Source of the DNA: Saccharospirillum sp039982735
GTDB lineage: Bacteria; Pseudomonadota; Gammaproteobacteria; Pseudomonadales; Natronospirillaceae
Assembly (NCBI RefSeq): GCF_039982735.1
Contig: NZ_JBDWXV010000008.1
Coordinates: forward strand, 124,001 to 188,000
Reading direction: 5' to 3'
DNA length: 64,000 nt
This document shows positions 27,545-36,823 of this stretch, piece after piece. The notes under the pieces are model-generated. The model was given only the letters and a program-made list of their open reading frames with translations, was not told the DNA's origin and did no database searches. Made by a program: the position numbers and the translations under genes. Numbering within the stretch: the first letter of the stretch is position 1; each line of letters starts with the position of its first letter.

Positions 27545-27559
27545 ATAAAGGAACCCGTT

Positions 27560-28015
27560 ATGGACATTCGCAAGGTCAAGAAGTTGATCGAATTGCTGGA
27601 AGAATCCGGCATTGATGAAATTGAAATCACCGAAGGTGAAGAAGCCATTCGCATCAGCCGTACCTCACACAGCCTGCCCCCGCAGCAGATGCATTACGCA
27701 GCAGCGCCCGCTCCGATGGCAGCGCCTGCCGCCGCACCGGCCCCGGCAGCTGCCGAACCCAGTGCCCCGGCTGAACCGGCTGGCCACTCTGTACGGTCAC
27801 CGATGGTCGGCACTTTCTATCGCGCACCGTCACCAACCAGCCCCAACTTTGTAGAAGTAGGTCAGCAAGTGAAACAGGGTGACACCATTTGCATCGTTGA
27901 AGCGATGAAGATGATGAACCAGATCGAAGCCGACAAGAGCGGCACCGTTGAAGCGATTCTGGTTGAAAACGGTCAGCCGGTCGAATTCGACCAACCCCTG
28001 GTCACCATTAGCTAA
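27560..28015 (+). CDS. accB: AccB, biotin carboxyl carrier protein of acetyl-CoA carboxylase
   Basis: 151 residues. The N-terminal 35 residues (KLIELLEESGIDEIEITEGEE region) are followed by an Ala/Pro-rich flexible linker (about 40-75) and a C-terminal biotinyl domain with EAMKMMN, where Lys 117 is the biotinylation site. It carries carboxybiotin from AccC to the AccAD transferase in malonyl-CoA synthesis. It lies 11 bases before accC. Confidence 0.97.
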   Translation: MDIRKVKKLIELLEESGIDEIEITEGEEAIRISRTSHSLPPQQMHYAAAPAPMAAPAAAPAPAAAEPSAPAEPAGHSVRSPMVGTFYRAPSPTSPNFVEVGQQVKQGDTICIVEAMKMMNQIEADKSGTVEAILVENGQPVEFDQPLVTIS

Positions 28016-28026
28016 CGAGGCCTGTC

Positions 28027-29373
28027 ATGCTTAAGAAAGTCCTGATTGCTAACCGCGGCGAGATTGCCTTGCGCATCCTGCGGGCCTGCAAAGAGCTGGG
28101 CATTCAGACGGTGGCGGTGCACTCTGTCGTCGACCGTGAGTTGAAACACGTGAAACTTGCCGACGAGTCGGTCTGTATTGGCCCCAATGCCTCCTCCGCC
28201 AGTTACCTGAACATACCCGCCCTGATCGCCGCGGCCGAAGTCACTGATGCCGATGGCATTCACCCCGGTTACGGCTTTCTGGCCGAACGGGCTGACTTCT
28301 GCGAGCAGGTCGAGAAATCCGGTTTTACCTTCATCGGCCCGTCGTCCAGTGTTATCCGGCTGATGGGTGACAAGGTATCGGCCATTGAAGCCATGAAAAA
28401 AGCCGGCGTACCGACGGTTCCGGGTTCCGATGGCCCGATGACCGACGACCCGGAAAAATGCCTGGCCATGGGTCGCCATGTAGGCTATCCGGTCATAATC
28501 AAGGCCGCCGCGGGTGGCGGCGGTCGTGGCATGCGCGTTGTTCATGCAGAAAAAGACCTGCTCAACGCCATTCAGGTCACCCAGAACGAAGCTGCAGCCG
28601 CCTTTGGTGACGGCACCGTTTACATGGAAAAGTTCCTGCAAAATCCGCGTCACGTTGAAATTCAGGTACTGGCCGACACCCATGGTAACGCCATTCACCT
28701 CGGCGATCGCGACTGCTCACTGCAGCGTCGTCACCAGAAGGTTATGGAAGAAGCACCGGCGCCGCACATCGACCCGGAAGCGCGCGCCAAAGTGCAGAAG
28801 GCCTGCGTGGATGCCTGCATCGAGATTGGCTACCGGGGCGCTGGCACCTTTGAATTCCTGTACGAAGACGGCAACTTCTATTTCATTGAAATGAACACCC
28901 GCGTTCAGGTCGAACATCCGGTGACCGAAATGGTGACCGGGGTGGACATCATCAAGGAACAGCTGCGCATCGCCTCGGGCGAGCCACTGTCCTATCGTCA
29001 GGATGAAATTCATATCAAGGGCCATGCCTTTGAGTGCCGCATTAACGCCGAAGACCCGCGTACTTTTATGCCCAGCCCGGGCAAAATCACCCAGTTCCAC
29101 CCGCCCGGTGGCCTTGGCGTGCGTTGGGATTCGCACATTTATTCCGGCTATACCATTCCGCCGTTTTACGACTCCATGATCGGCAAGCTGATCACCCTGG
29201 CAGACGATCGTCCCCAGGCGCTGGCGCGCATGAAATCGGCACTGGATGAACTGGTTATCGCCGGGATCAAGACCAACACCCCGTTGCAAATGGATCTGGT
29301 ACGAGACGCTGGCTTTGCGCGTGGTGGTGTTAACATTCACTACCTTGAGCACAAACTGGCCGACGAACAGTAA
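28027..29373 (+). CDS. accC: AccC, biotin carboxylase subunit of acetyl-CoA carboxylase
   Basis: 448 residues, standard for AccC (E. coli 449). This ATP-grasp enzyme carboxylates the biotin of AccB using bicarbonate. Visible are KVLIANRGEIALRILRACKE, HPGYGFLAE, the glycine-rich ATP loop KAAAGGGGRGMRV (about 158-170), the EMNTRVQVEHPVTE catalytic segment and YDSMIGKL. An intrinsic terminator follows. Confidence 0.98.
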   Translation: MLKKVLIANRGEIALRILRACKELGIQTVAVHSVVDRELKHVKLADESVCIGPNASSASYLNIPALIAAAEVTDADGIHPGYGFLAERADFCEQVEKSGFTFIGPSSSVIRLMGDKVSAIEAMKKAGVPTVPGSDGPMTDDPEKCLAMGRHVGYPVIIKAAAGGGGRGMRVVHAEKDLLNAIQVTQNEAAAAFGDGTVYMEKFLQNPRHVEIQVLADTHGNAIHLGDRDCSLQRRHQKVMEEAPAPHIDPEARAKVQKACVDACIEIGYRGAGTFEFLYEDGNFYFIEMNTRVQVEHPVTEMVTGVDIIKEQLRIASGEPLSYRQDEIHIKGHAFECRINAEDPRTFMPSPGKITQFHPPGGLGVRWDSHIYSGYTIPPFYDSMIGKLITLADDRPQALARMKSALDELVIAGIKTNTPLQMDLVRDAGFARGGVNIHYLEHKLADEQ

Positions 29374-29417
29374 GCGGACAATCCGGCACCCGTTGCCGGA
29401 ACACTGACTGCTACCAA

Positions 29418-29440
29418 GCCGGGTTCTGCCCGGCTTTTTA
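29418..29440 (+). terminator. Intrinsic terminator of aroQ-accB-accC
   Basis: AGCCGGG (29418-29424) and CCCGGCT (29430-29436) enclose a five-base loop and run into a T-tract to 29440. Confidence 0.88.
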
Positions 29441-29555
29441 TTGCTTGGCCGTAAACAGTCTTTCGCGAGCCAGATTGCAGGCAGAACTGAACCAACAGTC
29501 GCTCTGGTGTACACTTCGCCTCTGAAACGCTGCCCAACTTTGCACAGGATTTGCC

Positions 29556-30452
29556 ATGCCCTGGTTACACATCAAAATTCCCACGCTACCCGAGCACACC
29601 GACGCTCTGGAAGATGCCCTGCTGCTGGCCGGGTGCCAGGCGGTGACCCTAGTCGATACCGAAGACCAACCGGTTTTCGAACCCATCCGTGGCACAACAC
29701 CGCTGTGGCAGCACACAACGATTCAGGGCCTGTTCGACCACGAACTGGATGCCAATGCCCTGACCCGGCAGTTACAAGACGCCATGCAGGCAATGAACAT
29801 TGACGCTCAGGGCCCTATCATCACGGAAATTCTGGAAGACAAAGACTGGGAACGCAGCTGGATGGACAATTTCAAGCCGATTCCATGCGGCGACCGGTTG
29901 TGGATCTGCCCATCCTGGCTCGAGCCACCCGATCCGACGGCCATTAACCTGAGACTGGACCCCGGCCTCGCGTTTGGTACTGGCACTCACCCGACCACCT
30001 TCCTGTGCCTGACCTGGCTCGACCAGAATACCCGGCACGGCGATACTGTGCTGGACTATGGCTGTGGCTCCGGCATCCTCGGCCTGGCCGCCTTATTACT
30101 GGGTGCTGACCGCATGGACGGACTCGATATTGACCCCCAGGCACTCGATGCGACCCGGGCCAATGCCGTCAACAACGCCATCGACCCATCACGCTTTCGG
30201 GTCATGCTCGACGACCAGGATCTCGACCCGCACTATGATCTGGTGGTCGCCAACATTCTCGCAGGCCCGCTGTGCGACCTGGCAGCGTCGATTTGCAACC
30301 GGCTCAGACCCGACGGCAAAATCGCACTGTCCGGCATACTGGAACACCAGGCCGATGCCGTACTCGCAGCCTATGCCCCCTGGGTCGACTTTGAGCCCCG
30401 CGCAAGCCATGATGGCTGGGTTCGACTGAACGGGCGCCGGCGTTCGCAGTGA
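29556..30452 (+). CDS. prmA: PrmA, ribosomal protein L11 methyltransferase
   Basis: 298 residues. PrmA trimethylates lysines and the N-terminus of ribosomal protein L11 using SAM. A substrate-recognition domain (about 1-60) precedes the methyltransferase domain with DPGLAFGTGTHPTT, the SAM motif LDYGCGSGILGLAALLLGA and VVANILAGPL. Its place between accC and dusB-fis matches many gammaproteobacteria. Confidence 0.96.
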   Translation: MPWLHIKIPTLPEHTDALEDALLLAGCQAVTLVDTEDQPVFEPIRGTTPLWQHTTIQGLFDHELDANALTRQLQDAMQAMNIDAQGPIITEILEDKDWERSWMDNFKPIPCGDRLWICPSWLEPPDPTAINLRLDPGLAFGTGTHPTTFLCLTWLDQNTRHGDTVLDYGCGSGILGLAALLLGADRMDGLDIDPQALDATRANAVNNAIDPSRFRVMLDDQDLDPHYDLVVANILAGPLCDLAASICNRLRPDGKIALSGILEHQADAVLAAYAPWVDFEPRASHDGWVRLNGRRRSQ

Positions 30453-30620
30453 GGCTGGCTTGTCGGGTGAAGCAGTCACATATTGTTATCTGACAGCGCC
30501 TTTCTTACACTAACCGACCGTCGCGCCACACAAAACGGATCAATATTACCCTGCGGGTCACCTGAACCGTGGCCAGAGACAGGACCAATCGTGCATGGAT
30601 GCCAGGAAACCTAATTAGCA

Positions 30621-31979
30621 ATGGCTGAAACCTTTATTACACAGTGCCCGCACTGCGGCACCTCTTTTCGCGTCAGTGACGAACAGCTGTCCATTGCCAA
30701 CGGCTCTGTCCGCTGTGGCGCCTGCCTGCAGGTTTTTAGTGCCCGAAACCACATTGTGACTGCCGCTGCCGGCAAGCCAAAGCCCAAACCGGTAGCCCGC
30801 CCGGCGACCGGCGCTGCAAAGCAGGCCCGGCCAACAGAAAAAAAACCGGCTCAAGCCCAGCGAGCAGCAGCACCGAAAGTCGCAGCAGCCGCCAAACCCA
30901 AGGCACCGCCAGCCAAACCCAAGCCCGCCAAGCCAGCCCCGCCCTCGCGTTTTGCCGCAGACGACGATGACGATGCCGACTTTTTGTTTGCAGACAACCC
31001 AGAAGAAGACCAGGAATTCGTCTTTCAGGACAGCGATGACGATCTCTACGACCAGGACGATGACGATTCCGAACTGGGCGATTTAAGCGACTCGTTCATT
31101 AGCCTCAACAACCCGACCAGCAATCGCAAAAGCGCCAACCCCTTCCAGCGTGAGGCCGATGATGAAAAAGACATCCTCGACGACCCGGAAAGCGCCGATG
31201 AAAGCTGGGCAGAGTCAATTCTGGAAGAACTAGAACGCGAAGAATCCCGGGATAACCATCGCCAGGAAAAAGCACAGTTCGCAAGCAAGCCAATGTCCGA
31301 CCCCCGGCCGGTCAAGGCAAAACGGCCGGAAGCCGAACCCGCCTGGTCCGTTGACGACTCGGAACCCGACGAGTTCGACAGCCCCGCTTTCGGCAGCACC
31401 GACCGGCGCGGCAACGACAAGGCCACCGCATCCTCAGTTGTTCGTCAGCTAAATCACGACATCGACCTGGATTTCAATGCCGAAGACCGGCTGGCGCGCT
31501 GGCGCTGGCTGGGTGCGGTCTTTATTGTCGTGCTGATCGGAGTCTTGGTCGCCCAGCTTGCCTGGGTGCAACGGGACACCTACGCCAAAATGGATCAGTG
31601 GCGGGGTATTTATCAGACGGTGTGCAACGCAGTGGGCTGTACCCTGCCGGAACAGGAAGACCTGGATCTGGTGCGCACGTCAAACGTCCTGATCCGGGAT
31701 CACCGGGCCTTGAATGATGTGAAATTGCTCGACGCCGTTCTGACCAACCGCGCCGCCTTCCGGCAACCGTTCCCGATATTGATTCTGCAATACACCGACG
31801 TCAACGGGGAACTGGTGGCCGACCAGTCGTTCACACCAGAGCAATACCTGCGTGGCGAGCTAACCGGCACCCGGTTGATGCCCGTCAATACCCGCATCTA
31901 TGTCTCCCTTCCGATTCGCGATCCCGGCACCCGGGCCGTGAACTACCAGCTTGTTCTGGCGCCTGCCGGACCCGGTTGA
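30621..31979 (+). CDS. Zinc-ribbon, DUF3426 single-span membrane protein
   Basis: 452 residues. The N-terminus is an MJ0042-type zinc ribbon with Cys 9, 12, 32 and 35. A basic Ala/Pro/Lys-rich stretch (about 51-110) passes abruptly into a strongly acidic stretch (about 112-155) and further acidic low-complexity sequence; a membrane span is near 296-315, and the C-terminal 130 residues are the DUF3426 domain, probably periplasmic. The gene lies between prmA and dusB-fis as in Pseudomonas. Function is unknown. Confidence 0.85.
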   Translation: MAETFITQCPHCGTSFRVSDEQLSIANGSVRCGACLQVFSARNHIVTAAAGKPKPKPVARPATGAAKQARPTEKKPAQAQRAAAPKVAAAAKPKAPPAKPKPAKPAPPSRFAADDDDDADFLFADNPEEDQEFVFQDSDDDLYDQDDDDSELGDLSDSFISLNNPTSNRKSANPFQREADDEKDILDDPESADESWAESILEELEREESRDNHRQEKAQFASKPMSDPRPVKAKRPEAEPAWSVDDSEPDEFDSPAFGSTDRRGNDKATASSVVRQLNHDIDLDFNAEDRLARWRWLGAVFIVVLIGVLVAQLAWVQRDTYAKMDQWRGIYQTVCNAVGCTLPEQEDLDLVRTSNVLIRDHRALNDVKLLDAVLTNRAAFRQPFPILILQYTDVNGELVADQSFTPEQYLRGELTGTRLMPVNTRIYVSLPIRDPGTRAVNYQLVLAPAGPG

Positions 31980-32007
31980 TAGCAACACCGGAACAGCTCA
32001 GACAATC

Positions 32008-32032
32008 AATGGGGCCACTGGCCCCATTTTTT
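32008..32032 (+). terminator. Intrinsic terminator after the zinc-ribbon gene
   Basis: AATGGGGCC and GGCCCCATT with a three-base loop (32008-32028), followed by TTTT. Confidence 0.88.
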
Positions 32033-32121
32033 GAAAAGAAACGGATTGTCAATCTTTCATCTGAACGCCAGAGCCAGTATCATTCCCCGCCCTTGAGCTG
32101 AGCAATTTTTAACCGATTACT

Positions 32122-33111
32122 GTGTTTGCCATCGGCCCCTATACCATTACACAACCGACCGTCCTGGCGCCTATGGCCGGAGTCACCGATCGACCGTTTC
32201 GCTCGCTGTGCCGGTCGCTGGGTGCGGGTCTGGTCGTGTCGGAAATGGTCACCAGTGATACTCGCCTGTGGAACAGCAACAAGTCTCGCTGGCGGCTTGA
32301 CCACCGTGGTGAACAGGGGCCGATCAGTGTCCAGATTGCCGGTGGCGACGCCGACATGATGGCGCAGGCTGCGCAGGCCAATGTGGCCCGCGGCGCACAG
32401 ATTATCGACATTAATATGGGCTGCCCGGCCAAGAAAGTGTGCAACAAGGCGGCCGGTTCCGCCCTGATGCGCGATGAAGGTCTGGTTCGGGACATCCTGG
32501 CCGCCGTGGTTGGGGCGGTTGATGTACCCGTTACCCTGAAAATCCGGACTGGCTGGTCAGCAGACCAGCGCAATGCCGTCACCATTGCTCGCATGGCGGA
32601 AGACCTGGGCATTGCGCTGCTGTCGGTGCATGGACGGACCCGGGCCGATGCCTATAAAGGCGCGGCCGAGTACGACACCATCGCGCAGGTAAAGCAGGCC
32701 GTAACAATTCCGGTGCTCGCCAATGGTGATATCGACAGCCCGCAGCAGGCAGCGAAGGTGCTCTCAGTCACCGGTGCCGACGGGGTGATGATTGGCCGGG
32801 CGGCCCAGGGAAACCCCTGGATCTTTCAGGCGATCAATCATTACCTGGCCCATGGCGAGATACTGCCAGAGCCGGATCTGGACACAGTTGCTGCAACGCT
32901 GAGCCAACATGTCCAGTCGCTGCATCAGTTTTATGGAGACTACATGGGCGTTCGCATTGCCCGTAAACACGTGGGCTGGTACCTCAAAGCCCGGGGTGTC
33001 GACCGGACGACACTCTCAGCATTCAATCACCTGGAGCAACCGCGTGAGCAGCTCCAGGTTATAGCCACCCTTTTTCAACGTTTGACATCGTTAAAGGATA
33101 CAGCAGCATGA
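32122..33111 (+). CDS. dusB: DusB, tRNA-dihydrouridine synthase B
   Basis: 329 residues from a GTG at 32122. DusB is a flavoenzyme that reduces uridine to dihydrouridine in tRNA. The TIM barrel starts with VLAPMAGVTDRPFR; NMGCPAKKVCNK contains the catalytic Cys (101), followed by KIRTGW, VHGRTR and the FMN phosphate site GADGVMIGRAAQGNPW. The last four bases overlap fis, the well-known dusB-fis operon. Confidence 0.96.
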   Translation: MFAIGPYTITQPTVLAPMAGVTDRPFRSLCRSLGAGLVVSEMVTSDTRLWNSNKSRWRLDHRGEQGPISVQIAGGDADMMAQAAQANVARGAQIIDINMGCPAKKVCNKAAGSALMRDEGLVRDILAAVVGAVDVPVTLKIRTGWSADQRNAVTIARMAEDLGIALLSVHGRTRADAYKGAAEYDTIAQVKQAVTIPVLANGDIDSPQQAAKVLSVTGADGVMIGRAAQGNPWIFQAINHYLAHGEILPEPDLDTVAATLSQHVQSLHQFYGDYMGVRIARKHVGWYLKARGVDRTTLSAFNHLEQPREQLQVIATLFQRLTSLKDTAA

Positions 33112-33416
33112 ACCTCGACACCGTTGCCCAGGACCCTCAGCGCCCTGATTCAAAAGATTCACTGAACATCCACTCCTCGGCCGACAACCCCCAGACTTTG
33201 CGTGACAGCGTTGAAATTGCCATGCGCAACTACTTTGCCCACCTCGAAGGCCAGGACGTTGCCAATGTCTACCAGATGGTTATGAGCGAAGTGGAAGCCC
33301 CCATGCTCGAAGCCGTCATGCGCTTCAGTCGGGACAACCAGACCAAAGCCAGCCGGGTGCTCGGCCTTAACCGGGGTACCTTGCGCAAGAAACTGAAGCA
33401 GTACGGGCTGCTCTAA
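33108..33416 (+). CDS. fis: Fis, nucleoid-associated DNA-bending protein
   Basis: 102 residues (98 in E. coli). Fis regulates stable-RNA synthesis and DNA topology. The N-terminal part is variable; the C-terminal helix-turn-helix SRVLGLNRGTLRKKLKQYGLL is nearly identical to the family. ATGA overlap with dusB indicates coupling. A terminator follows immediately. Confidence 0.97.
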   Translation: MNLDTVAQDPQRPDSKDSLNIHSSADNPQTLRDSVEIAMRNYFAHLEGQDVANVYQMVMSEVEAPMLEAVMRFSRDNQTKASRVLGLNRGTLRKKLKQYGLL

Positions 33417-33422
33417 CCACTT

Positions 33423-33448
33423 AAAAGGCGACATCGAGTCGCCTTTTT
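33423..33448 (+). terminator. Intrinsic terminator of dusB-fis
   Basis: AAAAGGCGAC and GTCGCCTTTT with a five-base loop, ending in a T-run. Confidence 0.9.
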
Positions 33449-33580
33449 GCATTTCGGACAACCGGTTTTTGACCAGTTGCACCAGATTGACCATCACAGA
33501 CTCTGCTTTTTGACTGAAACCGGCCCAACCCGGCACCGCGTCTGCCGCTACAAGCCACCGACCGATCGTTCGAGGATCTT

Positions 33581-35161
33581 ATGACCAAAACGCCACAACG
33601 CGCCCTGATCAGCGTCTCCGACAAAACCGGCATCGTCGACTTTGCCCGCGAACTCAACCAGCGCGGTGTCGAGCTGTTGTCCACAGGGGGCACCTTTCGC
33701 CTGCTGACCGACGCTGGTGTTCCGGTAACCGAAGTATCCGCCCATACCGGTTTTCCGGAAATGATGGACGGCCGGGTAAAGACGCTGCACCCGAAGATTC
33801 ACGGTGGCATTCTGGGCCGGCGCGGTCAGGACGACACGGTCATGAACGAACACGGCATTGCTGCCATTGATCTGGTGGTGGTCAACCTCTACCCCTTCGC
33901 CGACACCGTCAGCCGTGACGACTGCACCCTGGCCGACGCCATTGAAAACATCGACATCGGCGGCCCGACCATGGTGCGCTCAGCGGCCAAAAACCACGCC
34001 GACGTGGCCATCGTCGTTAACACCGACGATTATCCGGCCATTCTCAGTGAATGGGATGCCAGCGGTGGTTTGTCGCGCTCAACCCGCTTCCGGCTGGCCC
34101 GGTCCGCCTTTGAACATACGGCTGCGTACGATGGCATGATCGCCAATTACCTCGGCCGGGTAGACCTCGATACCGACCCGGCCAGCGTTCCCGAAAAAGC
34201 CGATTTCCCGCACACCTACAATCAGCAGTGGCAATTGAAAGACGTAATGCGCTACGGCGAAAACCCGCACCAGAAAGCAGCATTTTACGTCGATACAGAG
34301 ACCCCCGAGGCCAGCATAGCCACCGCAACCAGCTTGCAGGGTAAGGCGCTGAGCTACAACAACATTGCCGATACCGATGCGGCCCTGGAATGTGTCAAAC
34401 GCTTCGAGCAACCGGCCTGTGTCATCGTCAAACACGCCAACCCCTGCGGTGTGGCGGTTGCCGATACACAACTGGCCGCCTACGAACGCGCCTTCCAGAC
34501 CGACCCGACCTCGGCTTTTGGTGGCATCATCGCCTTCAATCGGGAGCTAGATGCCGCCACGGCCCGCGCTATTATTGACCGTCAGTTTGTCGAAGTGATC
34601 ATCGCGCCCTCAGTCAGTGCCGAAGCAGCCTCCATCGTTGCCGCCAAACCCAATGTTCGTCTGCTCAGCAGTGGCTACTGGGATCGTGCTCTGCCCGGTT
34701 TTGACTTCAAACGCGTCAACGGTGGCCTGCTCATTCAGGACCGGGATCTGGGCGAAGTCCCGGCTGATGAATTCAGGCTGGTCACGAAAACAGCACCAAC
34801 CCCTGAACAACTGCTCGACCTGCAATTCGCCTGGTCGGTGTGCAAGTTCGTTAAATCCAACGCCATTGTCTATGCCAAAGACGGCCAGTCCGTCGGTATC
34901 GGCGCGGGTCAAATGAGCCGCGTTTACAGCGCTAAAATTGCCGGCATCAAGGCCGCGGACGAAGGGTTGCAAATCGCCGGTTCGGTTATGGCATCCGACG
35001 CCTTCTTCCCGTTCCGGGATGGCCTCGACCAGGCCGCTGAAATGGGCGTCAAAGCCGTGATTCAACCGGGTGGCAGCATGCGCGACGACGAAGTCATCGC
35101 CGCTGCAGACGAGCATGGTATTGCCATGGTGTTGACCGGTATGCGCCATTTCCGCCACTGA
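33581..35161 (+). CDS. purH: PurH, bifunctional AICAR transformylase / IMP cyclohydrolase
   Basis: 526 residues. The N-terminal MGS-like cyclohydrolase domain (about 1-195; KTLHPKIHGGILGRR) and C-terminal transformylase domain (about 200-526; VIVKHANPCGVAV, DPTSAFGGIIAFN, and the terminal VIQPGGSMRDDEVI) catalyse the last two steps to IMP. GAGGA lies six bases upstream of the start. purD follows after 239 bases holding repeat copy B. Confidence 0.98.
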   Translation: MTKTPQRALISVSDKTGIVDFARELNQRGVELLSTGGTFRLLTDAGVPVTEVSAHTGFPEMMDGRVKTLHPKIHGGILGRRGQDDTVMNEHGIAAIDLVVVNLYPFADTVSRDDCTLADAIENIDIGGPTMVRSAAKNHADVAIVVNTDDYPAILSEWDASGGLSRSTRFRLARSAFEHTAAYDGMIANYLGRVDLDTDPASVPEKADFPHTYNQQWQLKDVMRYGENPHQKAAFYVDTETPEASIATATSLQGKALSYNNIADTDAALECVKRFEQPACVIVKHANPCGVAVADTQLAAYERAFQTDPTSAFGGIIAFNRELDAATARAIIDRQFVEVIIAPSVSAEAASIVAAKPNVRLLSSGYWDRALPGFDFKRVNGGLLIQDRDLGEVPADEFRLVTKTAPTPEQLLDLQFAWSVCKFVKSNAIVYAKDGQSVGIGAGQMSRVYSAKIAGIKAADEGLQIAGSVMASDAFFPFRDGLDQAAEMGVKAVIQPGGSMRDDEVIAAADEHGIAMVLTGMRHFRH

Positions 35162-35223
35162 TACCCGCCGGGCTTGGTGACCCGAGTTTCGGCGTTCGCG
35201 GTTGATTGCATTGCCAGTCGCCC

Positions 35224-35337
35224 GCACCGGTCACCAGGTAGGGCTATCGAGGGTCGGCGTAAACCCGTCCATGGGGCCTGGACCGCAGCATCCCTGCTGC
35301 GGACCACCCTCGATAGCCCTACCTGGCACCCGGCGCT
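35224..35337 (+). repeat. Palindromic intergenic element, copy B (short form)
   Basis: Arms at 35234-35254 and 35306-35326 are perfect 21-base inverted repeats (CCAGGTAGGGCTATCGAGGG and complement). Between them lie GTCGGCGTAAACCCG, TCCATGGGGCCTGGACC and an inner hairpin GCAGCA/TGCTGC, shared with copies A, C and D. The 75-base module of copies A and C is absent. The arm sequence itself is unique to this copy. It lies between purH and purD. Confidence 0.85.
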
Positions 35338-35400
35338 AAACCTTTGAAGGCGAACACGAAACTTGAGTTGGTAACCTATTAAGTACACAGGACATCTGAT

Positions 35401-36684
35401 ATGAACATTCTGATCATTGGCAATGGCGGGCGTGAGCACGCCCTGGCCTGGAAAGCCCGACAAAGCCCCCTGGCCGACACGGTTTATGTCGCACCGGGCA
35501 ATGCGGGAACAGCTCGTGAAACCGGAATCGAGAACGTTGCCATCGACGTTCTGGATCTGGAAGGCCTGGTCCGCTTTGCTGAAGAGCACCAGGTTGGCCT
35601 GACCATCGTCGGCCCAGAAGCACCATTAGTCGCTGGCGTGGTCGACTTGTTCGAACAGCGCGGGCTGCCTATTTTTGGGCCTACCCAGGGTGCGGCCCAA
35701 CTCGAAGGCTCAAAGGCATTCACCAAAGACTTCCTGCAGCGTCATGCTATCCCGACGGCCTGGTACCAGGTTTTTACCGACGCCGCTGAAGCCCGCGCCT
35801 TTGTGCAGGAAAAAGGCGCGCCCATCGTCGTTAAAGCCGATGGACTGGCAGCCGGCAAAGGGGTCATCGTCGCCCAGACCGAAGCAGAAGCAATAGCCGC
35901 CATCGACGACATGCTGTCTGGCAATGCGTTCGGCAACGCCGGTTCACGCGTCGTGGTTGAGCAATGCCTGACTGGCGAGGAAGCCAGTTTCATCGTTATG
36001 GTCGACGGTGACATCGTTGTGCCCTTTGCCTCCTCCCAGGATCACAAGGCACGCGATAACGGCGATACCGGACCCAACACCGGGGGCATGGGTGCCTATT
36101 CGCCCGCCCCTGTGGTCACCGATGAATTGCATCAGCGCATCATGGATGAGGTGATTTACCCCACCGTTCACGGTATGCAGGCCGAGGGCAACCGCTACCG
36201 GGGCTTTCTCTACGCTGGCATCATGGTCGCCGCTGATGGCACGCCCAACGTGCTGGAATACAACTGCCGCTTCGGTGATCCGGAAACCCAACCGATCATG
36301 ATGCGCCTGCAATCGGACCTGGTAGCCTTGTGCCTGGCAGCGGTCAATGGTGAGCTCGAAGGCCAGCAGACCCGCTGGGACCCGCGGCCGGCGCTGGGTG
36401 TTGTACTGGCTGCAGGAGGGTACCCGGCCAGCTATCGCTCGGGCGATGCCATCAGCGGTCTGGACACCGACCTCGGCCCCGATGCCAAAGTCTTTCAGGC
36501 GGGTACAGGCCTGAACGATCAGGGTGAGACCGTCACCCGGGGTGGCCGCGTACTGTGTGCCACTGCTCTGGGCCAGACTATTGGCGATGCCCAACAACGC
36601 GCCTATGAGGCGGTCGAGTCGGTTCAGTTCGCAGATAGCTACTACCGCACCGACATAGGACACCGGGCGATCAACCGCGACTGA
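35401..36684 (+). CDS. purD: PurD, phosphoribosylamine--glycine ligase
   Basis: 427 residues. This ATP-grasp enzyme makes glycinamide ribonucleotide in purine synthesis. Motifs are MNILIIGNGGREHALAW, the VVKADGLAAGKGVIVA ATP loop, NTGGMGAYSPAP and the FGDPETQPIMMRL metal site. Its place after purH and before a hybrid kinase matches purD-retS in Pseudomonas. Confidence 0.97.
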   Translation: MNILIIGNGGREHALAWKARQSPLADTVYVAPGNAGTARETGIENVAIDVLDLEGLVRFAEEHQVGLTIVGPEAPLVAGVVDLFEQRGLPIFGPTQGAAQLEGSKAFTKDFLQRHAIPTAWYQVFTDAAEARAFVQEKGAPIVVKADGLAAGKGVIVAQTEAEAIAAIDDMLSGNAFGNAGSRVVVEQCLTGEEASFIVMVDGDIVVPFASSQDHKARDNGDTGPNTGGMGAYSPAPVVTDELHQRIMDEVIYPTVHGMQAEGNRYRGFLYAGIMVAADGTPNVLEYNCRFGDPETQPIMMRLQSDLVALCLAAVNGELEGQQTRWDPRPALGVVLAAGGYPASYRSGDAISGLDTDLGPDAKVFQAGTGLNDQGETVTRGGRVLCATALGQTIGDAQQRAYEAVESVQFADSYYRTDIGHRAINRD

Positions 36685-36697
36685 CCGGCACAGCAAA

Positions 36698-36713
36698 CGG
36701 GGCGAAAGCCCCG
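36698..36713 (+). terminator. Hairpin after purD
   Basis: CGGGGC and GCCCCG around a GAAA tetraloop, 14 bases past the purD stop. The downstream sequence has no T-run, so termination would be weak. Confidence 0.4.
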
Positions 36714-36823
36714 ACTTCTGCGGCACCGACTTGGGGCCAGTGCCCGTCGGCGTTATACTGCGCGCACGCGGGCATCAGCAACCAGCTGACGCCCAGGGAC
36801 GTTCAGTGCCGGAGCTCTGCCTA

